The position numbers and the translations under genes are program-made. A DNA stretch of 39,983 nt from JANLQX01 sp031368095 (GTDB taxonomy: Bacteria; Actinomycetota; Acidimicrobiia; Acidimicrobiales; JANYDT01), in the NCBI GenBank assembly GCA_031368095.1, contig JANLQX010000108.1, forward strand, positions 1 through 39,983. The letters run 5' to 3'. This document shows, piece after piece, positions 14,990 through 23,803 of the stretch (the stretch's first letter is position 1; each line of letters begins with the position of its first letter). The notes beneath the pieces were generated by a model. The model saw only the letters and a list, made by a program, of their open reading frames with translations, made no database searches and was not told where the DNA came from.

Positions 14990-17344
14990 GTGCTCGATCG
15001 ATCATCGCTCGTGCGCCACCCGGTCGACCTGCTTCGAGTGGCGACGGGTGCGGTGGTGGTGGTGACTGGCGCCGTGCTGGCCCGGCACAACGATGTGACA
15101 AGTCTGGAGCGGGACTTCTTCCGACTGGTCAACCATCTGCCCCGAGCAGTCGACACCCCGTTGCGTGCGGTCATGCAGATCGGGACTCCCGGCGGAGTTC
15201 TCGTGACGAGCCTCGCGGCGCTCGCGATGCGGCGAAGTTTCGTCATAAAAGCGGTAGCCGCCAGCGGCATGACCGCTTGGGTCGCGGCAAAAGGCCTGAA
15301 GATGGTCGTCGGGCGCGGCCGGCCGAAGGACCTCTTCTCCGGCGTGATCCTTCATGGGGGTGTCGACTCCGGTCTCGGCTATCCCTCGGGTCACGTGGCG
15401 GTGGGAGCCGCGCTTGCCGCGTCGGTCGCTCCGTACTTTGGCGTTACCGGTCGCCGCATGGCGTGGGGCGCGGTTGTGGTCGTCGGCATCGCCCGGATGT
15501 ATGTCGGCGCCCATCTTCCGCTCGACGTTGTCGGCGGTGCCGCTCTCGGCTGGGCCATCGGTGCGATGGTGCACCTCGTCTTCGGTGCGCCCGGGGGCCA
15601 AGTGAACTCTGCGGAAGTCACGGCGACGCTGCGGGCGATCTTTCCCGACTCCTTCTCGGTGACCCGGGCGTCGGTTGATGCTCGGGGTTCGACGCCGTTC
15701 TTCGTCGAGACCGCCGGCGGAGACCGATTCTTCGTGAAGGCAATCAGTCGGGTAAACCGCGATGCCGACGTGTTGTTCAAGGCGTGGCGGTCCCTCACGA
15801 TTCGGGGCCTGGAGGACGAGTCGCCATTCGTCACCCCCAAGCAGCAGGTCGAACATGAGGCATTTCTTGCCCTGCTCGCAGAGCGTGCTGGGGTTCGAAC
15901 TCCTGCGGTTCTGACGTCGCTGACGACCGCCAACGGGTCGAGTTTGTTAGTGATGGCGGCGGTCACCGCGAATTCGCTCGATACGCAAGATGCGTCGCGC
16001 GTGACCGACCGTGTTCTTCGCGATGCGTGGGACCAGGTGGCGAAGCTGCATTCGGCCCGGATTGCTCATCGAGATCTTCGCCTCGCCAACCTCCTCGTCG
16101 ACGAGGACGGCCAGGTGTCCATGATTGATTTCGGTTTCGCCGAGGCGTCGGCCAGTCCTCGACGACTCGCCCAGGACACCGCCGAACTGCTGGCATCGAC
16201 GGCGACGGTTGCCGGTCCCGAACGGGCGCTGCAGGCCGGTGTCAGCGTGCTTGGTCTCGACGCGTTCCGGTCCGCCGCGCCGCTCCTGCAACCGCTGGCG
16301 CTCTCACGAGCGACGAGGTCCGCTCTTCGAACGGCGAGTCGAGAAGAGGGTGACGTGCTCGTCGAGCTTCGTCGACGTGCTGCCGCTGCGGTTGGCATCG
16401 CCGAGCCCGAACTCGAACCGCTGACCCGCATCCGCTGGCAAACAATCGCCGTGCTGGTGGCCGGCCTGCTCGGGGTGCACTTCCTCCTACCCCAGGTCGG
16501 TGAGCTCGGCACGGCGTGGTCGGCGGCGAAACACGCGCAGGCCGGATGGCTTGTCGTGGCCGCCCTTGCCAGCTTGTTGACGTACTTGGCGGCAGGAGCG
16601 TCCCAGCTCGGTTCCGTGGCGGAACGACTGCCATATTTCCGGACGACCGCCGTGCAAATTGCCGCGAGTTTCGCCAACCGCGTCTCGCCGGCAGGTCTCG
16701 GTGGAACCGGGGTGAATATCCGCTTTCTCCAACGATCGGGCCTGACCCGAAACGAAGCAGTGACTGCAGTCGGGGTGAATTCGGTTGTCGGCGCACTTGT
16801 CCATCTTTCACTGCTTGCCATGGCAGGCATCGTTGCCGGGGGCGACGGTGCGGCGTTTGGTCATCTGCCCCGACGCGGCCCGATTTTGATTGCCGTCGTC
16901 GTTACCTTCGTTGCCGTCGGGTTGTTGATGTGGTCGCCGATCGGGCGATCTCGGCTGTGGCCGTCGGCGCGCGAAAGCGGTGGGGCTGTCGTTCGAACGG
17001 TGCGTCAGCCATCCAAGGCGGCTCTGGTGTTCGGCGGATCACTGGTCATCACGAGCGCGTATGTGCTGTCACTAGCGGCGTGCTTACACGCAGTGCACGG
17101 CTCGTTGCCGCTGGCCCATGTTGCCGTTGTGTACCTCGGCGGGTCTGCCCTCGCCGCTGCCGCCCCAACCCCCGGAGGCCTGGGAGCGCTCGAAGCGGCC
17201 CTGGTGGCCGGACTCACCGGTTTCGGTCTCGCCGCCGGCCCCGCTATTGCCGGGGTGCTGACCTTCCGTTTGTTGACATTCTGGTTGCCGGCCCTTCCCG
17301 GATACATCGCATTCCGACGACTACAACGATCCGGCGTGATCTGA
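14990..17344 (+). CDS. Three-domain membrane protein: PAP2 phosphatase, protein-kinase-like domain, LPG-synthase/flippase-like TM domain
   Basis: 784 aa from GTG 14990. Residues ~1-205 are a PAP2 (lipid phosphatase) domain: KGLKMVVGRGRPKD, GYPSGHVAVGAA and ARMYVGAHLPLDVVGG contain its three catalytic motifs. Residues ~210-470 hold an atypical kinase domain related to RIO/ABC1 kinases: FFVKAISR (ATP-binding Lys) and IAHRDLRLANLLVDEDGQVSMIDFGFAE (catalytic loop and DFG-like). From ~485 to the end there are about eight membrane helices of the lysylphosphatidylglycerol synthase TM/UPF0104 family, with FANRVSPAGLGGTGVNIRFLQRSGL and APTPGGLGALEAAL. A role in cell-envelope lipid turnover or flipping is plausible; the substrates are unknown. 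Confidence 0.85.
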   Translation: MLDRSSLVRHPVDLLRVATGAVVVVTGAVLARHNDVTSLERDFFRLVNHLPRAVDTPLRAVMQIGTPGGVLVTSLAALAMRRSFVIKAVAASGMTAWVAAKGLKMVVGRGRPKDLFSGVILHGGVDSGLGYPSGHVAVGAALAASVAPYFGVTGRRMAWGAVVVVGIARMYVGAHLPLDVVGGAALGWAIGAMVHLVFGAPGGQVNSAEVTATLRAIFPDSFSVTRASVDARGSTPFFVETAGGDRFFVKAISRVNRDADVLFKAWRSLTIRGLEDESPFVTPKQQVEHEAFLALLAERAGVRTPAVLTSLTTANGSSLLVMAAVTANSLDTQDASRVTDRVLRDAWDQVAKLHSARIAHRDLRLANLLVDEDGQVSMIDFGFAEASASPRRLAQDTAELLASTATVAGPERALQAGVSVLGLDAFRSAAPLLQPLALSRATRSALRTASREEGDVLVELRRRAAAAVGIAEPELEPLTRIRWQTIAVLVAGLLGVHFLLPQVGELGTAWSAAKHAQAGWLVVAALASLLTYLAAGASQLGSVAERLPYFRTTAVQIAASFANRVSPAGLGGTGVNIRFLQRSGLTRNEAVTAVGVNSVVGALVHLSLLAMAGIVAGGDGAAFGHLPRRGPILIAVVVTFVAVGLLMWSPIGRSRLWPSARESGGAVVRTVRQPSKAALVFGGSLVITSAYVLSLAACLHAVHGSLPLAHVAVVYLGGSALAAAAPTPGGLGALEAALVAGLTGFGLAAGPAIAGVLTFRLLTFWLPALPGYIAFRRLQRSGVI

Positions 17345-17408
17345 AGCGTCATCGCGGCCAATGGACGATCTTCAGGGAAAGTCGAGAATCAGTGCAAGCC
17401 TCGCGGCC

Positions 17409-17819
17409 CTACAATGCCAACGACAATCGTTCAACTAATTGGCCAGTTATTTCGGCGATCAACTCGAAATCTTTGTCGACATGCAGCACCGTGAGCTGGG
17501 CCATCTCCGCGGTTGCGGCGATCAACAGGTCGGGAATCGACGGTGCACGGTGAAGACCGCGTTCGGCCAACTGCAGTTGCACGGCGACTGCACGATCCTC
17601 GATCATTGGAGTGATGTACTCGGTCGGCATCGACGACAACGGGGCCCGACCAATGCTCGATTGAAGCTCGTCGAAAGAACGGGCCGAGTAGCCCACTTCA
17701 AGGCGAGTCACCGTGCTGATCCGCACGACGCCCCGCTGAATCCGCGACGCCCACTCAGCGGCCTCGGGGCTCTCTCCAAGACGCACGAGAGCCGACTTGT
17801 CGATGAGCCACGTTGTCAC
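17409..17819 (-). CDS. vapC: VapC-type PIN-domain ribonuclease toxin
   Basis: 136 aa. The start is placed at GTG 17819 because it overlaps the antitoxin stop (GTGA); a TTG two codons earlier is possible. All four PIN acidic residues are visible: Asp in WLIDKSALVRL, Glu in TRLEVGYSAR, Asp in IPDLLIAATAEM and Asp in LHVDKDFE. These coordinate Mg2+ in the RNase site. VapC toxins cleave tRNA or rRNA when freed from VapB. It is the second gene of a two-gene operon transcribed from 18037. Confidence 0.88.
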   Translation of the reverse strand: MTTWLIDKSALVRLGESPEAAEWASRIQRGVVRISTVTRLEVGYSARSFDELQSSIGRAPLSSMPTEYITPMIEDRAVAVQLQLAERGLHRAPSIPDLLIAATAEMAQLTVLHVDKDFELIAEITGQLVERLSLAL

Positions 17820-18037
17820 GTCCAAGCTCGGTCGATGACCTCGGAATCACCGAGGTCGGCAAACGTTTCGGAGAACCGCTGGAGATCGTCGACGGTCACG
17901 TCGGTTGTTTGGCCACGCCGCTCGCGCGCCAGCGTGCGCCGGAGGTACTCCGACCGCGACAACCCAGCGCGCCGCGCTTTGGCGTCGATCACCGCGACGA
18001 CATCGTCAGGAACGTCTCGGATCAAGATGTCAGTCAT
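17816..18037 (-). CDS. vapB: VapB-type ribbon-helix-helix antitoxin
   Basis: 73 aa from ATG 18037, with a strong GGAGG 8 bases upstream; longer in-frame extensions lack one. The N-terminal segment TDILIRDVPDDVVAVIDAKARRAGLSRSEYLRRTLARE is a ribbon-helix-helix DNA-binding domain of the FitA/VapB kind. The acidic C-terminal tail (SETFADLGDSEVIDRAW) would wrap the toxin. It overlaps vapC by 4 bp and probably represses its own promoter at the tandem GATATC site just upstream. Confidence 0.88.
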   Translation of the reverse strand: MTDILIRDVPDDVVAVIDAKARRAGLSRSEYLRRTLARERRGQTTDVTVDDLQRFSETFADLGDSEVIDRAWT

Positions 18038-18054
18038 TTCCCTACCTCCGACTA

Positions 18055-18070
18055 GATATCGTATGATATC
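18055..18070. promoter_or_regulatory. Candidate vapBC operator/promoter, two GATATC palindromes
   Basis: GATATC (18055-18060) and GATATC (18065-18070) are separated by GTAT, so the 16 bp are nearly symmetrical. On the minus strand this contains -10-like sequence (TATCAT) upstream of the vapB Shine-Dalgarno. RHH antitoxins typically bind paired short palindromes at this place. The site also lies upstream of the divergent VOC gene at 18113. Confidence 0.5.
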
Positions 18071-18112
18071 GCAGCTGCCGGCCGCCAGGTGAACTCCCAC
18101 GTAAGGACAAAG

Positions 18113-18571
18113 ATGCCGACCATCACCCCATTTCTCTGGTTCGACGGCGACCTCGCCGAGCCGATCGCGTTCTACCAGTCGGTCTTTCCCGGCCCTCACG
18201 TGGCGGAGCCCAGCTCACCAGCCGCAGGCCCGGTCTACAGCGCCACCATCGAGCTCTGCGGACAACAGCTCATGCTCCTCAACGGCGGCCCGGCCCATGC
18301 GGGGTTTTCGGAATCGATCTCCTTCTTCGTCAGCGTCGAGACCCAACCGGAAGTCGACCACCTGTGGAACCAGCTCATCGGCGGCGGCGGCGAGGAAAGC
18401 CGGTGCGGATGGTTGAAGGATCGCTACGGACTGTCCTGGCAGGTTGTGCCGACGATGCTCGGTGGCCTCCTCGGCTCACCCGACCGGACTCGCGCCCAAC
18501 AGGCGATCGACGCCATGCTCACCATGAGCAAGCTCGACATCGCCGCCCTCCAGGCCGCCTACGACCGGTGA
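18113..18571 (+). CDS. VOC-family (PhnB/glyoxalase-like) protein
   Basis: 152 aa from ATG 18113, with AAGGA 5 bases upstream. It shows the PhnB/3-demethylubiquinone methyltransferase-like pattern: ITPFLWFDGDLAEPIAFYQSVFP at the start, ATIELCGQQLMLLNGGP in the middle, and WNQLIGGGGEESRCGWLKDRYGLSWQVVP followed by RAQQAIDAMLTMSKLDIAALQAAY. These are vicinal-oxygen-chelate folds with no single known reaction. Its stop overlaps the MFS gene start (GTGA). Confidence 0.85.
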   Translation: MPTITPFLWFDGDLAEPIAFYQSVFPGPHVAEPSSPAAGPVYSATIELCGQQLMLLNGGPAHAGFSESISFFVSVETQPEVDHLWNQLIGGGGEESRCGWLKDRYGLSWQVVPTMLGGLLGSPDRTRAQQAIDAMLTMSKLDIAALQAAYDR

Positions 18572-19794
18572 CGCAGTCTGCGGACGTTTTCGTGAATGCC
18601 GAAGCCACCCCGACGGAACCGAGCACCAAGGCATCGGGCCTGGCTGTGGCAGGACTGTTTTTCGTCAATGGGCTCGTCTTTTCCAACTGGATTCCGCGCA
18701 TTCCCGACGTTCGCGACCGACTCGGCATGAACAACGGCGGGCTCGGGGCCACGCTCATCGGTGGCGGCCTTGGTGGCATCCTTGGCTCCGTCCTCGTGGC
18801 CCGAATGCTTCGCCGCTTCGGCAGTCGGCGGCTCGTCCTCATGGCCGCAACAACCTTGGCTCTGCTCCTTCCGCTCGTGGCCGTGGCACCTTCACCGTTG
18901 GTTCTCGTTGCCGTCCTTACCTCGCTGGGTTTCTGCGACGTGTTCAACGACATGGCAATGAACACGCAAGGCACGATCGTGCAAGGCCGGCTCAGCCGTT
19001 CGATCATGCAGCGGCTGCACGGCGCGTGGAGTCTCGGCGCGGCATGCGGTGCGGGGACCGGGGCGCTGGCCTCGGCGTACGACGTGGGCGTTGGCGTGCA
19101 CCTCGGCGGCGTGGCCGTGTTGTTGCTCGGCGTGATTGCCTTCGTGCGCCCGCACCTCGTACGAAACGATCCATCGCCTTCCACGGTCGCCGCGGCGCCG
19201 GTCGCGGCCGGCGAGGCACGCCGAACCCGACGGTTCTCTCCCATCGTGGCCGCCATGGTCGTGATGGCCATCGGGGTCGCCTTCGCCGAAATCACCGCGT
19301 CGGAATGGAGCGCCGTCACCATGCGCGACGTGTTCTCGTTCAAGTTCTCGGGGGTCGCGACCGTGGTCTTTGCGTCGTCGATGCTGATCGCCCGACTCCT
19401 CGGTGATCACGTGGTCGAACGACTCGGCCCCCAGCGAATGCTCGACGCTGCGCTGGCTCTCGCCGTCATCGGTTTTGTGGGGATCATCGTGGCCCCGGTG
19501 GCGGCCGTGGCTTTGGTCGGATTCAGTATCTGCGGACTCGGGGTGGCCGTGATGTTTCCCCAGCTCTATGCGATGGCCGCAACCCTGCCCGGCGCATCCA
19601 CCGGCTCGGGTCTGGGAGCGATGGGCGTCGGTCAGCGGGTCGGCTTCATGGCGGCTCCGCTCGTGGTCGGTTCGGTGGCCAACGCCAAGTCGCTTCGCTG
19701 GTCCTTTGCCGTGGTGGTCGCGATTGTGCTCGTCACGATCCTCAGCGCGCGTACTGTTCTGCACGGCAGCGTTGGTCATACGCGCACGGACTAG
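18568..19794 (+). CDS. MFS transporter
   Basis: 408 aa from GTG 18568, overlapping the VOC gene stop by 4 bp. About 12 hydrophobic segments are present, starting at SGLAVAGLFFVNGLVFSNWIPRIPDVRDRLG. The loop after the second helix (ARMLRRFGSRRLVL) is the MFS motif A position. The NWIPRIPDVR start and the HGAWSLGAACGAGTGA helix resemble the YbjJ/FucP-like branch of MFS carriers with unknown substrates. No assignment of substrate is possible. Confidence 0.85.
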   Translation: MTQSADVFVNAEATPTEPSTKASGLAVAGLFFVNGLVFSNWIPRIPDVRDRLGMNNGGLGATLIGGGLGGILGSVLVARMLRRFGSRRLVLMAATTLALLLPLVAVAPSPLVLVAVLTSLGFCDVFNDMAMNTQGTIVQGRLSRSIMQRLHGAWSLGAACGAGTGALASAYDVGVGVHLGGVAVLLLGVIAFVRPHLVRNDPSPSTVAAAPVAAGEARRTRRFSPIVAAMVVMAIGVAFAEITASEWSAVTMRDVFSFKFSGVATVVFASSMLIARLLGDHVVERLGPQRMLDAALALAVIGFVGIIVAPVAAVALVGFSICGLGVAVMFPQLYAMAATLPGASTGSGLGAMGVGQRVGFMAAPLVVGSVANAKSLRWSFAVVVAIVLVTILSARTVLHGSVGHTRTD

Positions 19795-20415
19795 TTAGCC
19801 GGAAACGCTGCGGATCTCGTCGTGGAACATCCGCACGTGATCAGACATGAGTTTTTCGCACGAGTCGGCATCGCCGTTGCGAAGGGCGTCGAGCATGTCG
19901 GCATGTTCAGCCAACACGTCGTGCATCTCGAACGAATCTCGTAAGTACAGATACCAAACCCGCTCGCTCTGGGCGTAGAGCATGTCCAGCGTGTCGGTCA
20001 GGAAGCGGTTGGCGGCCGCCGCCCACATCAGCTCGTGGCATCGTCGATCAAGGGCCAGCGTTTCGACGGCAGTTCGTTGCTTCGTCGAGGGGTCGAGGAC
20101 CGCAGCGAGCTCATCCCAAGTGGAACTATGGCCTCGTTGCGCCGCGAGCCGCGCCGCGTACGGCTCGATCACCTGACGGGTCTCGAACAGGGTGGCCAAT
20201 TCGCCCACATCAATCGACGTCACAAAAACGCCTCGACGAGCGACGATCCGCACGAACTGCTCACGGGCCAAACGCTGAATCGCTTCGCGCACCGGCGTGC
20301 GGCTCACCCCCAGCTGTTCGGCCAGCGCAATCTCTTCCACGACCGAATCCGGAGGTAGTTCGAGGGTCACGATGAGCCGCTTGACCTTCGCATAGGCATT
20401 GTCGCTGAGGGACAC
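19795..20415 (-). CDS. GntR-family transcriptional regulator (FCD/FadR-type effector domain)
   Basis: 206 aa from GTG 20415. The N-terminal winged helix-turn-helix is clear: KRLIVTLELPPDSVVEEIALAEQLGVSRTPVREAIQRLAREQFVRIVARRGVFV. The remainder is an all-helical FCD domain with the metal/acid-binding pattern LFETRQVIEPYAARLA, LDRRCHELMWAAA and EHADMLDALRNGD. These regulators usually sense carboxylates. It is divergent from the dimethylglycine-dehydrogenase-like gene over 68 bp containing a perfect 12-bp palindrome, so it most likely represses that operon until a methylated glycine or related acid binds. Confidence 0.92.
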   Translation of the reverse strand: MSLSDNAYAKVKRLIVTLELPPDSVVEEIALAEQLGVSRTPVREAIQRLAREQFVRIVARRGVFVTSIDVGELATLFETRQVIEPYAARLAAQRGHSSTWDELAAVLDPSTKQRTAVETLALDRRCHELMWAAAANRFLTDTLDMLYAQSERVWYLYLRDSFEMHDVLAEHADMLDALRNGDADSCEKLMSDHVRMFHDEIRSVSG

Positions 20416-20433
20416 GGTCGCCTACGATAGCCT

Positions 20434-20445
20434 CTGATATATCAG
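20434..20445. promoter_or_regulatory. Predicted GntR operator
   Basis: CTGATATATCAG is a perfect 12-bp palindrome located 18 bp from the GntR start and 38 bp from the start at 20484. Size and symmetry fit FCD-type GntR half-sites around an AT-rich centre. Confidence 0.65.
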
Positions 20446-20483
20446 CCATCGTTCCGGCCGCCCGAGCCGGGGAAAAGGACATC

Positions 20484-23015
20484 ATGAGCGAGTTCCCCAC
20501 CAAGGCGAAGTGCGTCGTCATCGGGGCCGGCATCGTCGGTAACTGCCTGGTCGGCCATCTCGCCCGACTCGGATGGACCGACATCGTTCAGATCGACAAG
20601 GGCCCGCTCCCCAACCCCGGTGGCTCAACCGGTCATGCGTCGAACTTCATCTTCCCGACCGATCACAACAAGGAGATGGCGTTTCTCACCCTTGACTCGC
20701 AGGCGCAGTATGTCGCTATGGGCGTGAACAACGAGTGCGGTGGCATCGAGGTGGCTCGCGAGCCGCAGCGCCTCGAAGAGTTCAACCGCCGGATGACCTC
20801 GGCCAAGGCGTGGGGCATCGACTCTCGACTCATCACCACCGCCGAAGTGAAAGAACTCGTTCCGTTCATCAACGAAGACGTGATCCTCGGTGGCTACTAC
20901 ACGCCTTCCGTCTCGGCCGTCGATTCCCTTCGGGCCGGCACGCTCATGCGTGAAGAGGCGGTGGCCAAGGGTGCGCTGCAGGTATTCGCCACCACCGAGG
21001 TGCTCGACATCGAGACCGACGGGGTCTACGTGAACGCCGTAGTGACCAGCAAGGGCCGCATCGAATGCGAATACGTGGCCATCGCATGTGGGGTGTGGAG
21101 TCCTCGGATCGCCCAGATGGCGGGTGCCAACATCCCGCTGATCCCGGCCGTGCATCAGATGGCCGACGTTGGTCCAATCCAGGTTCTCGTCGAGTCCAAC
21201 AAAGAGCTTGCCTATCCAATCGTGCGAGACATGGACACGTTCTGTTACGAGCGTCAGTCCGCCGGTTCGATGGAGGTCGGATCGTATGCACACCGACCGA
21301 TCTTCCACCACCCGAACGACATCCCGTCGAACGAGGAGTCGGCGCTCTCCCCCACCGAGCTCCCGCTTACGATGGACGATTTCGATCCGCAGATGGAGCA
21401 GGCCATCGAGCTGATGGACATGCTCGGCGACGCCGAGATCAAGTACGCCATCAACGGTTTGCTGTCGCTCACTCCTGATGCGATGCCGGTTCTCGGTGAG
21501 TGCGTCGAGGTACGGAACCTCTGGTCGGCCGCGGCCGTGTGGATCAAGGAAGGGCCCGGCATCGCCCAGCTCGTGGCCGAGTGGATGACCTATGGCTATC
21601 CGAAGATGTGCGATCCGCACTCGTCGGACATCAGCCGCTTCTACCCGCACGAAAAGACCGAAATGCATGTGGAGGCGAGATGCGCCGAGCACTTCAACAA
21701 GACCTATGGCATCGTGCATCCTCGTGAGCAGTGGGCATCGCAACGCGACATGCGCCGCTCGCCGTTCTACGGTCGCGAAGAAGCACTCGGCGCGGTGTTC
21801 TACGACGCCCGCGGGTGGGAGCGTCCGCAGTGGTACGAGTCGAACGCACCGCTCATGGCCAAGTACGCCGACGTGTGCGAAGCCCGCGAACACGAGTGGG
21901 ATGCCCGTTGGTGGTCGCCGATCATCAACGCCGAGCACATGCAGATGCGCGAGACCGTCGGCATGGTCGACCTCACCGCGTTTAACCAGCTCGACATCAC
22001 CGGCCCCGGTGCCCTCGAACTCATGCAAAAGCTCAGCGTGAACCAGGTTGACGTCGCCGTGGGCCGCGGTGTCTACACGCCGTGGCTGACACCGCACGGT
22101 GGCTTCCGTGGCGACCTCACGATCCAACGTCTCGGGACACAGCACTTCCGGGTGGTCACCGGCGCGTTCGACGGTGGCCGCGACGAGTACTGGATCAAGC
22201 GCAACATGCCCCTCGACGGTTCGGTCACGTTCGAGAACAAGTCGACCAGCCTCTGCACCGTCGGAGTCTGGGGCCCGAACGCCAAGGCCCTGGTGGAGAA
22301 GATCCACACGCCGCAGCGCGGCGAGGGTGGGCTCGACAACGAAAGTTTCCCGTATGGCTCGGTGCTCGATCGACTGCTGGCCGGCATCCCGTGCACGATG
22401 TTCCGAATCTCGTACGTCGGCGAGTTCGGCTGGGAGATCACCACCAAGATGGAGCACGGCCTGAAGCTGTGGGATGCGCTCGCCGCCGCCGGTCAGGACC
22501 TCGGCGTGATCCCCGTGGGCATCGGCGTCTATGCCGTGACCGGCCGCATCGAAAAGGGTTACCGGCTGATGGGGGCCGAGCTCGAGAGCGAATATATGCC
22601 GCACGAGGCCGGCCTTGATCGCCCCAAGGTCAAGGCGGCCGACTTCATTGGCAAGAAGGCTTACGTGGCCGCTCGTGCCGTCGGAGCCAGCACAATCATG
22701 TGCACACTTACGATGGACGATCACACGTCGGCCAGTGGCATCAAGCGCTATCCGGTCGGCGGCAACGAGCCGATCGTGACCGCCGACGGGTCGCGCATTC
22801 TCGACGCTCACGGTCGAGTGTCTCGGGTGACCACGGCGGGTATGGGTCCGTCGGTCGGAAAGTATGTTCTGCTCGCCTACCTTCCTCCCGAGCATGCGGT
22901 GGACGGCAACCAGAACCTTCGCGTGATGTACATGAACGAGCTGTATCCGGTCACCGTCGCTCGCGCCGGGAGCACCCCGCTGTTCGATCCGACCGACTCA
23001 CGGATGAAGGGCTGA
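20484..23015 (+). CDS. Dimethylglycine/sarcosine dehydrogenase-like FAD-dependent enzyme with folate-binding GcvT domain
   Basis: 843 aa, the length of mitochondrial DMGDH. The Rossmann FAD motif VVIGAGIVGN is at residues 11-20. GSTGHASNF places His51 where DMGDH/SARDH carry the covalent FAD. The first ~400 residues are the DAO oxidase domain, ending ...LSLTPDAMPVLGE and VWIKEGPGIAQLVAEWM. From ~440 the chain is a GcvT-like aminomethyltransferase domain (FYDARGWERPQWY, VGMVDLTAFNQLDITGPGALELMQKLS, ISYVGEFGWEI) that passes the methylene group to THF. It demethylates an N-methylglycine (dimethylglycine or sarcosine), giving 5,10-methylene-THF. The ETF genes directly downstream are the likely electron acceptor. 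Exact substrate is inferred. Confidence 0.9.
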   Translation: MSEFPTKAKCVVIGAGIVGNCLVGHLARLGWTDIVQIDKGPLPNPGGSTGHASNFIFPTDHNKEMAFLTLDSQAQYVAMGVNNECGGIEVAREPQRLEEFNRRMTSAKAWGIDSRLITTAEVKELVPFINEDVILGGYYTPSVSAVDSLRAGTLMREEAVAKGALQVFATTEVLDIETDGVYVNAVVTSKGRIECEYVAIACGVWSPRIAQMAGANIPLIPAVHQMADVGPIQVLVESNKELAYPIVRDMDTFCYERQSAGSMEVGSYAHRPIFHHPNDIPSNEESALSPTELPLTMDDFDPQMEQAIELMDMLGDAEIKYAINGLLSLTPDAMPVLGECVEVRNLWSAAAVWIKEGPGIAQLVAEWMTYGYPKMCDPHSSDISRFYPHEKTEMHVEARCAEHFNKTYGIVHPREQWASQRDMRRSPFYGREEALGAVFYDARGWERPQWYESNAPLMAKYADVCEAREHEWDARWWSPIINAEHMQMRETVGMVDLTAFNQLDITGPGALELMQKLSVNQVDVAVGRGVYTPWLTPHGGFRGDLTIQRLGTQHFRVVTGAFDGGRDEYWIKRNMPLDGSVTFENKSTSLCTVGVWGPNAKALVEKIHTPQRGEGGLDNESFPYGSVLDRLLAGIPCTMFRISYVGEFGWEITTKMEHGLKLWDALAAAGQDLGVIPVGIGVYAVTGRIEKGYRLMGAELESEYMPHEAGLDRPKVKAADFIGKKAYVAARAVGASTIMCTLTMDDHTSASGIKRYPVGGNEPIVTADGSRILDAHGRVSRVTTAGMGPSVGKYVLLAYLPPEHAVDGNQNLRVMYMNELYPVTVARAGSTPLFDPTDSRMKG

Positions 23016-23020
23016 CTCGG

Positions 23021-23803
23021 ATGAGCTCGCTGCGTATCGCCGTTTGCGTGAAGCGGGTACCGGCTCCGGGGTCTCGCATCAACGTGACGGCCGACGAACA
23101 GTCGGTGGATGCCGCCAACCTCGGCTTCACCACGTCACCACACGAGGAATGCGCAGTAGAAGCAGCGGTGCAGTTGGCCGAGGCTCACGGAGGTTCGGCC
23201 ACGGTTATTACCCTCGGCCCGCCGGAGGCCGAGGAACAGTTGCGCTACGCCGCCTCGGTCGGCATCGGTAGTGCCGTGCTCGTGTCGGCCGCCGACGGTC
23301 TCAACTGGGACCCGCAGCGAACGGCAGCGGCACTCGCGGCCGCGATCGAATCGGTGGAGGCACGTGACGGCTCGTTCGATGTGATCCTGTTCGGCAACGA
23401 GTCGGCCGATGCCGGCGGATTCCAAGTGGGCATACGGGTTGCCCGTGCCCTTGGCCGACCGGTCGTCAACGGGGCGAAGGGAATCGACGTGGGCGATGCG
23501 TCGGTCACCATTCGCCGAGCCATCGACGCCGGCTTCGAGGTCTATGAGCTCCCCCGACCCTGCGTGATCGGCGTGAAGGAAGGCATCAACCTGCCTCGCT
23601 ACCCCACGATGAAGGGCCGACTGGCGTCGAAGAAGGTCGCCGTCGACGTGATCGAGGGTTTGGGTGAACCCGGCGGTCAGGCCCGTGTGCGTTTGCATCG
23701 CCCGGCGGAGAAAGCCTCCTCCACGATTGTGCTCGGACACGGTCCGGAAGCGGCGTCGGCCGTGGTTGATCTCCTCGCCGAACTGGGAGTGCTCGCGTTA
23801 TGA
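23021..23803 (+). CDS. etfB: Electron transfer flavoprotein beta subunit
   Basis: 260 aa from ATG 23021, five bases after the preceding stop. ETF-beta features are RIAVCVKRVPAPGSRI at the N-terminus, the TSPHEECAVEAAVQL segment, FDVILFGNESADAGGFQVGIRVARALGRP and PCVIGVKEGINLPRYPTMKGRLASKK. With the alpha subunit it accepts electrons from the upstream flavin dehydrogenase and passes them to the quinone pool via ETF-QO, which is not in this window. The stop overlaps etfA (ATGA). Confidence 0.95.
   Translation: MSSLRIAVCVKRVPAPGSRINVTADEQSVDAANLGFTTSPHEECAVEAAVQLAEAHGGSATVITLGPPEAEEQLRYAASVGIGSAVLVSAADGLNWDPQRTAAALAAAIESVEARDGSFDVILFGNESADAGGFQVGIRVARALGRPVVNGAKGIDVGDASVTIRRAIDAGFEVYELPRPCVIGVKEGINLPRYPTMKGRLASKKVAVDVIEGLGEPGGQARVRLHRPAEKASSTIVLGHGPEAASAVVDLLAELGVLAL

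Noticed and set aside
20625..22895. 756-codon open frame on the minus strand opposite the DMGDH-like gene
   Set aside because: Codon-bias shadow of a well-supported gene; low-complexity His/Asp/Arg-rich translation without family motifs.
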